From Tolypothrix bouteillei VB521301 (GTDB lineage Bacteria; Cyanobacteriota; Cyanobacteriia; Cyanobacteriales; Nostocaceae), in NCBI RefSeq assembly GCF_000760695.4, contig NZ_JHEG04000001.1, forward strand, positions 3,754,452 through 3,818,451: a DNA stretch of 64,000 nucleotides, read 5' to 3'. Below, piece after piece: positions 36,751 through 46,658 of the stretch. Within the stretch, counting starts at the first letter, position 1. Every line of letters begins with the position of its first letter. The translations under genes and the position numbers were made by a program. The notes below the pieces were generated by a model, which saw nothing but the letters and a program-made list of their open reading frames with translations, did no database searches and was not told the origin of the DNA.

Positions 36751-37722
36751 ATGAAACGTTCTGCTTGCCTTATCTTTAATCCTGTTGCAGGACAGGGCGA
36801 CTCAGATCAAGATTTGGCAATGATTCGGGCAATTTTAGAGCCAGAAATTGACCTAGATATTCAACTGACAACCGAAGATAGCTGCACCGACGATTTGGCA
36901 CGTCAAGCAATTGAGCGGGGGGTAGATCTCATCATAGCGTCGGGAGGCGATGGGACTCTTTCAGAAACTGCTACTGCAGTTGTTGGTACTGATGTTCCAT
37001 TTGGGATTATTTCTAGGGGAACAGCAAACGCTTTTGCTCACGCTTTAGGAATCCCCGACACTGTTGATGCTGCTTGTAAAGTGATTTTGCAAGGAGTGAC
37101 TCGGACTGTAGATGTAGCTTATTGTAACGGTCATCCAATGGTATTGTTAGCCGGGATTGGTTTTGAAGCGGATGCTGTAGAACGAGCAGACCGAGAAGCA
37201 AAAAATCGGTTTGGCATTCTTGCATATATTTTGGCTGGGGTGCAAGAGTTACGAGCAATGGAAAATTTTGATGTAGAAATCGAAACTGAGGACAAGATAA
37301 TTAAAGCCACTGCAGCCGCAGTAACCGTAGCGAATGCAGCACCTTCTACGTCAATTTTGGCACAAGGACCAGCAGGTATTATAGTTGATGATGGGCTGCT
37401 CGATCTGACAATAGTGGCTCCAGCGAATAGAGCCAGCGCGATCGCAGCTGCATTCCATCTTTTTCAAACTGCATCTACAGGTAACGCCGCAGAGCGGAAT
37501 GATATAGGTTACCTGCGAGCCAAACAATTTAAAATTAAAACAGATCCACCTCAAAAGGTTGTTGTGGATGGTGAAATTTTAGGCACAACTCCTGTGGAAA
37601 TTCACTGCGTCCCTGCTGGGTTAAAAATTTTTGTGCCATCAGTAGAAGAAGAAAAACTTCCTGAAAAACTAGAGGGACTACCAAATTTGATAGTTGAGGA
37701 GAAAGAAAAAGAAAATGGATAA
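36751..37722 (+). CDS. YegS/BmrU-type lipid kinase (diacylglycerol kinase catalytic family)
   Basis: 323 residues. The nucleotide-binding domain opens with FNPVAGQG and has the diagnostic GGDGTL (65-70), then GTANAFAHALGIP. The C-terminal beta-sandwich includes GIGFEADAV and a conserved VDGE near residue 273. The family phosphorylates lipid hydroxyls (diacylglycerol, phosphatidylglycerol, sphingoid bases) with ATP; which lipid here is unknown. The length is slightly above the 300 norm because of a Glu/Lys-rich tail. It is followed by heptamer repeats and then a phosphoesterase in the same direction. Confidence 0.85.
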   Translation: MKRSACLIFNPVAGQGDSDQDLAMIRAILEPEIDLDIQLTTEDSCTDDLARQAIERGVDLIIASGGDGTLSETATAVVGTDVPFGIISRGTANAFAHALGIPDTVDAACKVILQGVTRTVDVAYCNGHPMVLLAGIGFEADAVERADREAKNRFGILAYILAGVQELRAMENFDVEIETEDKIIKATAAAVTVANAAPSTSILAQGPAGIIVDDGLLDLTIVAPANRASAIAAAFHLFQTASTGNAAERNDIGYLRAKQFKIKTDPPQKVVVDGEILGTTPVEIHCVPAGLKIFVPSVEEEKLPEKLEGLPNLIVEEKEKENG

Positions 37723-37790
37723 TGGCTAATAGTTAATGGCTAATGGCTAATGGTGCAATTAGCTGTTAGCCATTAGCTATTAGCAACTAC
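37719..37790. repeat. TAATGGC heptamers with inverted copies
   Basis: Five near-copies of TAATGGC face inverted copies (AGCCATTAGCTATTAGC), forming a fold-back between the lipid-kinase and phosphoesterase genes. The first bases overlap the stop codon. Confidence 0.6.
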
Positions 37791-37813
37791 CTATCATTCC
37801 CAGGAGAATTCCA

Positions 37814-39382
37814 TTGAAACTCGTGACTGAGGCAGCTATTGCTGAAAAAATTCGCAAGATGAAGCAGCGAGTCAAGTGGCAAGACCCTATCATTGTTGAA
37901 CGGGGAATTGACCAAACCCGGCTAACGATTGACGATGGCACAGCTGACAATCCAGAATTTTCGTTTTTGGTTGTTGGCGATAGTGGGGCGGGACCGCATT
38001 GGGGTTACAATCCCCAACGACAAATTGCTGAACTTATGCTGCCACACCACCAAGAAAGCAGTTTTATGCTGCATACGGGTGATGTCATTTATTTGGTGGG
38101 ATCGAGTGAGTTTTATCCGGATAACTTTATTAAGCCTTATCGCGAATTCATTGTAGGGGGCGAGAATCCTGAGAGGATATCCTACGATCGCATGGTGTTT
38201 CAACTGCCAATTTTACCCGTTCCAGGCAATCACGATTATTACGAGTTGCCGCTCTTGTTTGGATTAGTATCCTTAGCAACTCTGCCATTGCGACAATTAC
38301 TGGGTTCGGGGATCGATCTTGATGTTGGTTGGCGCGGTTCGGGACATGGTGATGTCTATGCGCGTGCTTTTCTCGATTACTTGAAAGGTTTGATGCTTCC
38401 GGGAGAGTTAAACCGCCATCTTGACGAATATTACACAGTACAAACAAGTACGGGGCGCTGTTTGCGTTACCAACCGGGGCATTTTACTCGCCTTCCCAAT
38501 CGTTACTATACTTTTCGTTATGGTGGTATAGATTTTTTTGCACTGGATTCCAATACGTTCAACAATCCACTTCCCCTTCCTAAAACTCAGGAAGGGGACG
38601 CATTTCGCAAGGAATTAGAGTTACGCCGCCAGAGTTTGGAACAGGAAAAGATGAGGCTGATGGAAAGCACTCCTAAAGTGCATTCCACCGATCCCCATCG
38701 CACTGAGAAACTTGATGATGTGCGAACTAACGTGTCACAAATTGAGGAAATGATTGTTGATATTGATAAGCAACTTTCTACCCATCAAGAAATAGCAACA
38801 GATATTGAGCAATTAGAATGGCTAAAGCAGCGACTGATTGAATCTTGGAATTGTTCGGATGTTCGAGGACGGGTGATTTACTTTCACCATCCTCCCTATG
38901 TAACAGAGGCGACAAAATGGCAACAGGCGCAAACTTTGGCAGTTCGCCATCGCCTGCGCGATGTCCTGAGTGCAGTTGCTCGCGTCGTCGGTTCTAAAAG
39001 TAGCGATCGTCCTTTGGTTGATTTAGTTTTAAACGGTCACGCACACTGTTTAGAACATCTTGAAACAGTTGATCGAGAAAGTGCTGATTTTGGCGTTCAT
39101 TGGATTGTTTGCGGTGGAAGCGGATATAGTTTGCGACGCCAGCGCCCTGAGGGAGCAGATTTGTATGAAGCGTTTGTTGATAAAGAAAAGCAGCGATTGG
39201 TAGCGCGATCGCATTTATTTATTGGTCGTAAAGGTCAAGGTTTGCAAAAGCGGAGACCTTACACTAGCTTGCGTATAGATGTTAAAGATGGTTGTCCTCC
39301 AAAGTTCATTGTCCGTACTTTCGTTGCTGAGTGGTATCAACGGCAATGGAATAACTACGAGATTGAGCCTTTTGTAATTTAA
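37814..39382 (+). CDS. Calcineurin-like metallophosphoesterase
   Basis: 522 residues from a TTG start with AGGAGA seven bases upstream, a good match. The metal-binding blocks of the family are present in order: GDSGAG (55-60), TGDVIY (Asp90), GNHDYY (138-143) and GHAH (408-411), with a fourth block YFHHPPYV before it. A coiled-coil insertion (about 265-340, LELRRQSLEQEKMRLMES) splits the domain, which is longer than usual. It has no signal peptide. The substrate is unknown; proteins of this type include purple acid phosphatase-like and cyclic nucleotide phosphodiesterases. Confidence 0.8.
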   Translation: MKLVTEAAIAEKIRKMKQRVKWQDPIIVERGIDQTRLTIDDGTADNPEFSFLVVGDSGAGPHWGYNPQRQIAELMLPHHQESSFMLHTGDVIYLVGSSEFYPDNFIKPYREFIVGGENPERISYDRMVFQLPILPVPGNHDYYELPLLFGLVSLATLPLRQLLGSGIDLDVGWRGSGHGDVYARAFLDYLKGLMLPGELNRHLDEYYTVQTSTGRCLRYQPGHFTRLPNRYYTFRYGGIDFFALDSNTFNNPLPLPKTQEGDAFRKELELRRQSLEQEKMRLMESTPKVHSTDPHRTEKLDDVRTNVSQIEEMIVDIDKQLSTHQEIATDIEQLEWLKQRLIESWNCSDVRGRVIYFHHPPYVTEATKWQQAQTLAVRHRLRDVLSAVARVVGSKSSDRPLVDLVLNGHAHCLEHLETVDRESADFGVHWIVCGGSGYSLRRQRPEGADLYEAFVDKEKQRLVARSHLFIGRKGQGLQKRRPYTSLRIDVKDGCPPKFIVRTFVAEWYQRQWNNYEIEPFVI

Positions 39383-39399
39383 ACCCTCTACCCGTTATC

Positions 39400-39428
39400 C
39401 TCGTTCCCAGCTTCTAGTTGGGAACGAG
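39400..39428. terminator. Bidirectional hairpin between convergent genes
   Basis: CTCGTTCCC (39400-39408) pairs with GGGAACGAG (39420-39428). It sits between two convergent genes and has only weak flanking T/A runs. The stem belongs to a CTCGTTCCC palindrome class often seen in cyanobacterial spacers; a related one is at 58114. Confidence 0.5.
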
Positions 39429-39462
39429 AGGAGAACTGCTGGGCTTGTGTAGTGCTTTCTAG

Positions 39463-41049
39463 TTAAGGTGCTACTGTTTCTGGTTGGGGAGATTCAATAA
39501 TCTCAGGCAAAGTAGGGGGTAGATTGGGAGTGGGTTCAGTGGTTACCTCTGGCGCTGGCGTTATGCTTGGCTGACGATTGAAGTATTGACTAAACCGCCC
39601 CTTTTTCTTGGATTGAGGAGCTACTACTGCTTCTGATGGAATCGTTGGTTCTACTGTTGTTGCTGGTTCTGGCTGAGGAAGCGTTTCCGGTACAGCTGTT
39701 GACTCAGCTTTTGGTGTTTCTGGGGTTTTTGGTTCTACTGTAGTTTCTGGTTGAGGAGATTCAATAATCTCTGGTAAGGTAGGGGGTTCGCTAGGAGTGG
39801 GTACAACGGTTACCTCTGGGGTTGGAGTTATTTCCGGACGCCGTCCGAAGCGATTGAAAAACCCTCGCGATTTTGCTTTTTCTGGTTGAACTTGGGGTAC
39901 TTCCTGTTGTTTTGGTTCGGGACTCGGTTGTTTTGGTTCTTCAATCTGTGTTTCCGGCACTTTTTCTTCAACGGTAGGAATTGAAGTGGGAGCAGGTGTA
40001 GGTTCGAGTTTGGGAAGTGGTTGTTTTTGTTCTTGTGGTTTTACTTCGGGTGTTTTCTCTACGGTTGGAATTGGAGTTTGGGATGGTGTGGGTTCGGCAA
40101 CTGGTACCTTAGCTGTATAGTTGGGATCTACAATGCTTCGGACTTGGTCGGTTGAAAGTTCCCCTCGAACAATTCTAGAAAGCGTGTCTTTACCTTTTGG
40201 ATCGTAGGTAATTAATCTAGCAGTACTGTTGAAAACATTTTTTATGGGGTTTCCTTGCTCGTCTAAAAATTCTAGTTCTACCCAGTTCTTACCGGGCTTG
40301 AACCCCTTGAGGTATACTGACTGCCACCGGTCTAATACAAAGCTTTCGCCATTAATGGTGCAGCGAATACGCCAATCTGCTATTTCGTCGTTGGGATTTC
40401 CTCGTGCAACTAGATGCAGGGGCGCATTTGTTAAATAAAAGTCCAGTAAAATTGGCTCTGCGCCGTAGTCGCCTTTCGGACGGCTGTAAGTTAAAAGTGG
40501 TTGTTTTGGATCGGGGTTGTTATTGTCGGTCTTTGTAAAGATGTGGAATGTTGATTGAGCGTAAGCACCTTCGTTTTTAAAACTTTCATGCCAGGGACGG
40601 GAGGCAAAGACGCGTAGAGTATGGGTTCCTGGAGATAAATCTGACAAAACTAGGGGTTTATCCACATCATATACTGCTATGTAGGGTTCGTTATCGAGAA
40701 TGACGTGTAAATGGGGACCGAGATCCCATTTTGAATCTTTAAATATAGGTAAATCTTTAACCTGAAAGCGAACTGTGACAGTATTATCCTGAAGGGTTTC
40801 GCCTGCGTTGGGAGCCAATATTGTCACTTGTGGCTGATAAATTTCCAGCGCTTGGCGCAGCTCTTGGATTGTTGCAGGTGGAGAAACTTCTGATATTTGT
40901 CCTGAAAGTTGAACTTTCTGTTGCGAGCTTGCACCAGGTTCTTGGCTGACAGCTTTTTCACTGTTACCACAACTGGTCACATTTAAGACTAGTACCAGCG
41001 CCATGAACCACCTGAGGAAAGCAATTCCCGTCTTCTGCCACAAGTTCAT
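39463..41049 (-). CDS. Proline-rich lipoprotein with immunoglobulin-like domain
   Basis: Start chosen at the ATG at 41049 (MNLWQKTGIAFLRWF), which yields a clean lipoprotein signal ending LNVTSCGN; the open frame runs 34 codons further upstream without signal character. About 528 residues. Residues 40-290 hold two beta-sandwich-like segments (VRFQVKDLPI, GPHLHVILDN, GTHTLRVFASRPWHE; PLHLVARGN, NWVELEF). The last 220 residues are Pro/Glu/Thr/Val repeats, with a unit TLPEIIESPQPE appearing twice (DNA copies near 39486 and 39751). It is probably anchored in a membrane and spans the periplasm, the Pro-rich tail acting as a spacer. It is divergent from psaA; function unknown. Confidence 0.65.
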   Translation of the reverse strand: MNLWQKTGIAFLRWFMALVLVLNVTSCGNSEKAVSQEPGASSQQKVQLSGQISEVSPPATIQELRQALEIYQPQVTILAPNAGETLQDNTVTVRFQVKDLPIFKDSKWDLGPHLHVILDNEPYIAVYDVDKPLVLSDLSPGTHTLRVFASRPWHESFKNEGAYAQSTFHIFTKTDNNNPDPKQPLLTYSRPKGDYGAEPILLDFYLTNAPLHLVARGNPNDEIADWRIRCTINGESFVLDRWQSVYLKGFKPGKNWVELEFLDEQGNPIKNVFNSTARLITYDPKGKDTLSRIVRGELSTDQVRSIVDPNYTAKVPVAEPTPSQTPIPTVEKTPEVKPQEQKQPLPKLEPTPAPTSIPTVEEKVPETQIEEPKQPSPEPKQQEVPQVQPEKAKSRGFFNRFGRRPEITPTPEVTVVPTPSEPPTLPEIIESPQPETTVEPKTPETPKAESTAVPETLPQPEPATTVEPTIPSEAVVAPQSKKKGRFSQYFNRQPSITPAPEVTTEPTPNLPPTLPEIIESPQPETVAP

Positions 41050-41151
41050 CTGTTTCACCAAATGTAGAGTTAACAACCAAACTTTCCACTGGTCAATATA
41101 GCCCAAAAGTGCGCCGTTCCTGCACCTTTTCAGGCGCAAACTCAGGAGCAA

Positions 41152-41622
41152 TATGATTTTGTCTTTACATAACTCATTGTAGCTTTAAAAAAGTATGTAT
41201 TTATACAATTTATTTATATTTAGATTAATTTAATATTTTTTTTATATTTTTGAGGTAGATAAATTCAAGAAAAATTACAACACTATATATAGGCAATTCC
41301 TCACAACCCAGTGCATTTTTCGTCTTTTTATGCTAGGACTATAATTTTTACAAATTGTGTCTGTTTGTAAAATAAATAAAGAAAGTATTGACTTTTTGTC
41401 CAATGCTTTCAACTTCAAAGGCAGATAACACGGTAGATTCGGCGATTTTGAATTATTGTTAAATTCTCTCTAACAAGGTAGGAGTTAAGCCTTTATAATT
41501 CAACAGAAACCACTCTCCACAGATGGTCTTCATAGCTACTCCAGTTAACCGCTGGTTTAAAACTAGGAAGGCAATGGTGTGGTAATGATAGTTCCTCAAT
41601 CCTTGTTAAGAGAGGAGGTCGA
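41152..41622. promoter_or_regulatory. psaA upstream region and long leader
   Basis: AT-rich, no gene. A TATAAT lies at 41340-41345 without a convincing -35 box, which would give a leader of about 270 bases; a TTGACT at about 41390 has no matching -10. The AGGAGGTC ribosome site ends three bases before the psaA ATG. The leftward promoter of the lipoprotein gene must also lie here. Confidence 0.45.
41471..41608 (+). ncRNA. Candidate structured psaA leader (psaA RNA-motif-like)
   Basis: TAACAAGG (41471-41478) is perfectly complementary to CCTTGTTA (41601-41608), closing a loop. Inside it lie short hairpins: ACCA/TGGT (41509-41512/41524-41527), CCAG/CTGG (41541-41544/41552-41555) and AGGAA/TTCCT (41565-41569/41592-41596). 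The 3' strand of the closing stem ends just before the ribosome site, so folding could control psaA translation. A structured psaA RNA motif has been described upstream of cyanobacterial psaAB operons; I have not verified that this sequence matches its covariance model. Confidence 0.4.
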
Positions 41623-43881
41623 ATGACGATTAGTCCTCCAGAGCGTGAGGAAAAAAAAGCAAGAGTCATAGTTGATAACGATCCGGTGCCAACCACGTTT
41701 GAACTGTGGGCAAAACCAGGACATTTCGACAGATCTCTTGCTAAAGGTCCAAAGACAACAACATGGATTTGGAACCTACATGCGCTCGCCCATGACTTTG
41801 ATACGCATACAAGCGACTTAGAAGACATATCCCGCAAAATCTTCGCAGCCCACTTCGGTCACCTTGCCGTAGTGACACTCTGGCTGAGCGGGATGATATT
41901 TCACGGAGCTCGTTTCTCCAACTATGAAGCTTGGCTGAGCGACCCCCTCCATATCAAGCCAAGCGCCCAAGTTGTTTGGCCAATCGTTGGTCAACAAATT
42001 TTAAATGGCGATGTCGGCGGCGGATTCCACGGAATCCAAATTACCTCCGGCTTGTTCTACATCTGGCGTGGTTGGGGTATTACCAACTCATTCCAGCTCT
42101 ACTGCACAGCAATTGGTGGCTTGGTGTTAGCAGGTTTGTTCCTGTTTGCAGGCTGGTTCCACTACCACAAGCGTGCGCCAAAGCTGGAATGGTTCCAGAA
42201 CGTCGAATCCATGCTGAATCACCACCTAGCCGTGTTGCTGGGTTGCGGTTCCTTGGGTTGGGCAGGTCACATCATCCACGTATCCTCACCTATTAATAAG
42301 CTGTTGGATGCGGGAGTGGCTGTTAAGGATGTACCTCTACCTCATGAGTTCATCCTGAACAAAGACTTGCTGATCGAACTATTCCCTGGCTTTGCCAATG
42401 GTCTAGCGCCATTCTTTACCTTGAATTGGGGACAGTACGCTGACTTCCTCACCTTCAAAGGCGGTTTAAACCCGGTGACTGGCGGTTTGTGGTTGACAGA
42501 TAACGCTCACCACCATTTGGCGATCGCAGTACTGTTCATCATCGCAGGTCACCAATACCGTACCAACTGGGGTATTGGTCACAGCATCAAAGAGATTCTG
42601 GAAAACCATAAAGGTCCCTTCACTGGTGACGGTCACAAAGGTATCTACGAAAATCTCACCACATCTTGGCACGCTCAGCTGTCAGTTAACCTGGCAATGT
42701 TGGGTTCGTTGACCATCATCGTGGCTCACCATATGTACGCGATGCCTCCGTATCCGTACTTGGCAGTAGACTATGCAACTCAGCTTTGCATCTTCACCCA
42801 CCATATGTGGATTGGTGCATTCCTGATTGTTGGTGCGGCGGCTCACGGTTCCATCTTTATGGTGCGTGACTACGATCCAGTGGTGAATCAGAACAACGTA
42901 TTAGACCGCGTGCTTCGTCACAGAGATGCAATCATCTCTCACCTAAACTGGGTATGTATGTTCCTTGGCTTCCACAGCTTTGGTTTGTACATTCACAACG
43001 ATACAATGCGTGCCTTGGGTCGTCCCCAGGATATGTTCTCCGATCAAGCCATTCAGCTGCAGCCAGTATTTGCTCAGTGGGTGCAAAACCTCCACACAGT
43101 AGCGCCTGGTGCAACTGCCCCCAACGCATTAGAACCTGTTAGCTATGCTTTCGGCGGCGGTATCTTGGCTGTAGGCGGCAAAGTGGCAATGATGCCAATT
43201 GCATTGGGTACGGCGGATTTCTTAATCCACCACATCCACGCATTCCAAATCCACGTGACTCTGTTGATTCTGTTGAAAGGATTCCTGTTTGCTCGCAGTT
43301 CTCGTCTGATTCCAGACAAGATGAACTTGGGCTTCCGGTTCCCCTGCGACGGTCCGGGTCGTGGCGGTACCTGTCAGGTATCTGGTTGGGACCACGTGTT
43401 CTTAGGTTTGTTCTGGATGTACAACACCATCTCCATTGCAATTTTCCACTTCAGCTGGAAGATGCAGTCAGATGTCTGGGGAACCGTAGACTCAGATGGT
43501 GTGGTCAATCACCTCACTGGTGGTAACTTCGCTCAAAGCGCTATTACCATTAACGGCTGGTTGCGAGACTTCCTGTGGGCACAAGCTGTCCAAGTGATTA
43601 ACTCCTACGGCAGTGCGCTCTCAGCTTACGGTCTCCTCTTCTTAGGTGCTCACTTTGTTTGGGCGTTCAGTTTAATGTTCTTGTTCAGCGGTCGCGGCTA
43701 CTGGCAAGAGCTGATTGAGTCAATCGTTTGGGCTCATAATAAACTGAAGGTAGCTCCATCCATTCAGCCTCGTGCTCTTAGCATTGTTCAAGGTCGGGCT
43801 GTTGGTGTAGCTCACTACCTCTTGGGAGGAATCGCTACAACCTGGGCATTCTTCCACGCACGAATCATTTCATTAGGCTAA
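41623..43881 (+). CDS. psaA: Photosystem I core protein PsaA (P700 apoprotein A1)
   Basis: 752 residues, normal for PsaA. Eleven transmembrane helices are expected. The FX iron-sulfur segment [19 protein letters not shown] supplies two cysteines, and many histidines ligate chlorophyll (for example [42 protein letters not shown]). With PsaB it forms the heterodimer carrying P700, A0, phylloquinone and FX in the thylakoid membrane. The ATG has a strong AGGAGGTC upstream. Residues in common positions look like the standard visible-light form; I see no reason to call it a far-red variant. Confidence 0.98.
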   Translation: MTISPPEREEKKARVIVDNDPVPTTFELWAKPGHFDRSLAKGPKTTTWIWNLHALAHDFDTHTSDLEDISRKIFAAHFGHLAVVTLWLSGMIFHGARFSNYEAWLSDPLHIKPSAQVVWPIVGQQILNGDVGGGFHGIQITSGLFYIWRGWGITNSFQLYCTAIGGLVLAGLFLFAGWFHYHKRAPKLEWFQNVESMLNHHLAVLLGCGSLGWAGHIIHVSSPINKLLDAGVAVKDVPLPHEFILNKDLLIELFPGFANGLAPFFTLNWGQYADFLTFKGGLNPVTGGLWLTDNAHHHLAIAVLFIIAGHQYRTNWGIGHSIKEILENHKGPFTGDGHKGIYENLTTSWHAQLSVNLAMLGSLTIIVAHHMYAMPPYPYLAVDYATQLCIFTHHMWIGAFLIVGAAAHGSIFMVRDYDPVVNQNNVLDRVLRHRDAIISHLNWVCMFLGFHSFGLYIHNDTMRALGRPQDMFSDQAIQLQPVFAQWVQNLHTVAPGATAPNALEPVSYAFGGGILAVGGKVAMMPIALGTADFLIHHIHAFQIHVTLLILLKGFLFARSSRLIPDKMNLGFRFPCDGPGRGGTCQVSGWDHVFLGLFWMYNTISIAIFHFSWKMQSDVWGTVDSDGVVNHLTGGNFAQSAITINGWLRDFLWAQAVQVINSYGSALSAYGLLFLGAHFVWAFSLMFLFSGRGYWQELIESIVWAHNKLKVAPSIQPRALSIVQGRAVGVAHYLLGGIATTWAFFHARIISLG

Positions 43882-43890
43882 ACATCAGCA

Positions 43891-43958
43891 GAAATTTTGG
43901 ATTTTGGATTTTAGGTTTTAGAGGAAATCCAAAATCGAAAATCCGAAATCCAAAATTC
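43891..43958. repeat. Inverted ATTTTGGATTT repeats in the psaA-psaB spacer
   Basis: GAAATTTTGGATTTTGGATTT faces GAAATCCAAAATTC in opposite sense, giving a long imperfect hairpin built of heptamer-like ATTTTGG units. It could reduce read-through from psaA to psaB or stabilise transcript ends. Similar CCAAAATCTAAAATCC units occur upstream of the second psaB (46480-46510). Confidence 0.55.
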
Positions 43959-43997
43959 TCAGTTGGTGGCTAAAGGTCAGAGGATTTTATCAAACCC

Positions 43998-46223
43998 ATG
44001 GCAACAAAATTTCCAAAATTTAGCCAGGATCTCGCCCAAGACCCGACGACACGTCGGATCTGGTATGCGATGGCTATGGGAAATGATTTTGAAAGCCACG
44101 ATGGCATGACGGAAGAAAATCTTTACCAAAGGATTTTCGCAACTCACTTCGGTCACGTGGCGATCATTTTCCTGTGGGCATCAAGCCTGCTGTTCCACGT
44201 AGCTTGGCAAGGTAACTTTGAACAGTGGATTAAAGACCCTCTTCATATCCGTCCCATAGCCCACGCAATTTGGGACCCACAGTTTGGGAAACCAGCAATA
44301 GAAGCATTTACCCAAGCAGGGGCTAGCAATCCAGTAAACATCGCGTACTCAGGTGTTTACCACTGGTGGTACACCATCGGTATGCGGACGAACAACGACC
44401 TGTATCAAGGTTCCGTGTTCCTCCTCATATTGGCAGCAGTATTCCTGTTCGCTGGTTGGTTGCACTTACAACCCAAGTTCCGCCCCAGCTTAGCTTGGTT
44501 TAAGAGCGCAGAACCCCGTTTGAACCACCACTTGGCAGGTTTGTTCGGTGTGAGCTCCCTAGCTTGGACAGGTCACTTGGTACACGTAGCTATCCCCGAA
44601 TCACGCGGACAGCACGTAGGTTGGGATAACTTCCTGACAACCCTGCCCCACCCTGCAGGTTTGCAACCTTTCTTCACAGGAAACTGGGGAGTATACGCTT
44701 CTAACCCCGATACGGCGAACCACATCTTTGGCACGTCTCAAGGTGCGGGAACTGCAATTCTGACTTTCTTAGGTGGCTTCCATCCGCAAACAGAGTCCCT
44801 GTGGCTGACGGATATGGCACACCACCACTTGGCGATCGCAGTGATCTTCATCATCGCCGGTCATATGTACCGTACCAACTTTGGTATCGGTCACAGCATC
44901 AAAGAAATGCTCAACGCCAAGACCTTCTTTGGCGCAAAGACAGAAGGTCAGTTCAACCTGCCCCACCAAGGATTGTACGACACATACAACAATTCCTTGC
45001 ACTTCCAGTTGTCCATTCACCTGGCAGCGCTAGGAACAATTACCTCCTTGGTAGCGCAGCACATGTATTCCATTCCTCCTTATGCGTTTATCGCTAAGGA
45101 CTACACAACTCAAGCAGCGCTGTACACGCACCATCAGTACATTGCTGTCTTCTTAATGCTAGGTGCTTTCGCTCACGCAGCTATCTTCTGGGTACGTGAC
45201 TACGATCCAGAGCAAAACAAAGGCAACGTGCTCGATCGCGTACTCAAGCACAAAGAAGCCATCATCTCTCACCTGAGCTGGGTATCCCTGTTCTTGGGTT
45301 TCCACACCTTAGGTTTGTACGTCCACAATGACGTAGTGGTTGCCTTCGGTACCCCCGAAAAGCAAATTTTGATTGAACCGGTGTTCGCACAGTTCATTCA
45401 AGCTTCTCACGGGAAAGTCCTGTACGGCTTGAATGTTCTCTTGTCGAATCCAGACAGTATTGCTTCGACTGCTTGGCCGAACTACGGTAACGTATGGTTA
45501 CCAGGCTGGTTGGGTGCAATCAACAATGGCACAAACTCATTGTTCTTAACAATTGGACCTGGAGACTTCCTCGTTCACCATGCTTTTGCCCTAGCAATCC
45601 ACACCACCGTTCTCGTATTGGTGAAAGGTGCTTTGGATGCTCGCGGTTCCAAGCTGATGCCCGATAAGAAGGACTTCGGTTACGCATTCCCTTGCGACGG
45701 TCCGGGTCGTGGCGGTACTTGCGACATCTCCGCTTGGGACGCTTTCTACCTGGCAACATTCTGGGCACTCAATACAGTGGGTTGGGTCACCTTCTACTGG
45801 CATTGGAAGCACTTAGGAATTTGGCAAGGCAACGTTGCACAATTTAACGAGTCATCCACATACCTGATGGGTTGGTTCCGCGATTACCTCTGGGCAAACT
45901 CCGCTCAGTTAATCAACGGCTACAATCCATACGGCATGAACAACCTGTCGGTTTGGGCTTGGATGTTCCTGTTTGGACATTTGATTTGGGCAACAGGTTT
46001 CATGTTCCTCATCTCTTGGAGAGGTTACTGGCAAGAGTTGATTGAAACCTTGGTTTGGGCACACGAGCGGACTCCATTGGCGAACCTAGTTCGCTGGAAA
46101 GACAAGCCCGTTGCTCTGTCCATCGTTCAAGCTCGCTTGGTAGGTTTGGCACACTTCGCAGTGGGTTACGTCTTCACCTACGCCGCGTTCTTGATTGCTT
46201 CGACTGCAGGTAAGTTCGGTTGA
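43998..46223 (+). CDS. psaB: Photosystem I core protein PsaB (P700 apoprotein A2), copy 1
   Basis: 741 residues, full length, eleven-helix PsaB. FX motif [18 protein letters not shown] is intact; the chlorophyll-ligand region [19 protein letters not shown] and the last helix [17 protein letters not shown] are standard. It sits 116 bases after psaA, the usual psaA-psaB order. It differs from copy 2 mainly in a loop that here includes [19 protein letters not shown], four residues longer, the form seen in Anabaena-type PsaB. Elsewhere the two genes are almost the same, including 647 consecutive identical bases (44706-45352), which implies recent gene conversion. Confidence 0.97.
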   Translation: MATKFPKFSQDLAQDPTTRRIWYAMAMGNDFESHDGMTEENLYQRIFATHFGHVAIIFLWASSLLFHVAWQGNFEQWIKDPLHIRPIAHAIWDPQFGKPAIEAFTQAGASNPVNIAYSGVYHWWYTIGMRTNNDLYQGSVFLLILAAVFLFAGWLHLQPKFRPSLAWFKSAEPRLNHHLAGLFGVSSLAWTGHLVHVAIPESRGQHVGWDNFLTTLPHPAGLQPFFTGNWGVYASNPDTANHIFGTSQGAGTAILTFLGGFHPQTESLWLTDMAHHHLAIAVIFIIAGHMYRTNFGIGHSIKEMLNAKTFFGAKTEGQFNLPHQGLYDTYNNSLHFQLSIHLAALGTITSLVAQHMYSIPPYAFIAKDYTTQAALYTHHQYIAVFLMLGAFAHAAIFWVRDYDPEQNKGNVLDRVLKHKEAIISHLSWVSLFLGFHTLGLYVHNDVVVAFGTPEKQILIEPVFAQFIQASHGKVLYGLNVLLSNPDSIASTAWPNYGNVWLPGWLGAINNGTNSLFLTIGPGDFLVHHAFALAIHTTVLVLVKGALDARGSKLMPDKKDFGYAFPCDGPGRGGTCDISAWDAFYLATFWALNTVGWVTFYWHWKHLGIWQGNVAQFNESSTYLMGWFRDYLWANSAQLINGYNPYGMNNLSVWAWMFLFGHLIWATGFMFLISWRGYWQELIETLVWAHERTPLANLVRWKDKPVALSIVQARLVGLAHFAVGYVFTYAAFLIASTAGKFG

Positions 46224-46658
46224 TGCGTTGACTGAATTGGCAGTAGTAAGTAAATAGTTAAAGTCCCTCGCTTCACAGCGGGGGATTTTTATTAATAAAA
46301 ATTAGAAGAAAAAATTTTATTAATCATACCAATTAGAAAAACGAATAGAACAGATATTTACTCTTGTCAAACTCCGTAATTGATGCAAAGCAAAGGCAGA
46401 AAAAGGAGAAGAAAATCGGAAATCTTCTCAGCGAAAAGGAAGCCCACCCAAGCCAGTTTCGATTTGGAAAATTAAGTTTAGATATCCAAAATCTAAAATC
46501 CAGAATTTAAAGATGCGATGGTATTGCTTTAGAATAGGAAATGATTGCGCCTCAGCATAAAAACGCTCTGGAAGTCTTTTCCGGAAGAAAATCCGGATAT
46601 ACTGCAAGACTTGTTCTAGTTGAAGCCCAGCTAACCAGGACAACAAGAATTTATCTCT
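46224..46658. other. Spacer between the two psaB copies
   Basis: 435 bases, no gene. The first 60 bases match the sequence after copy 2 closely, ending in a terminator. The rest is AT-rich, with CCAAAATCTAAAATCC repeats near 46480-46510, and must carry the promoter for copy 2 if that gene is expressed independently. I could not fix -10/-35 boxes. Confidence 0.5.
46264..46290 (+). terminator. Terminator after psaB copy 1
   Basis: TCCCTCGC pairs with GCGGGGGA (G-U allowed) around TTCACA, then TTTTT. A related hairpin follows copy 2. Confidence 0.65.

Noticed and set aside
44769..45097. Open frames on the opposite or shifted strand inside psaB, repeated in both copies
   Set aside because: They are shadows of psaB codon usage; their presence in both copies follows from the 647-bp identity.
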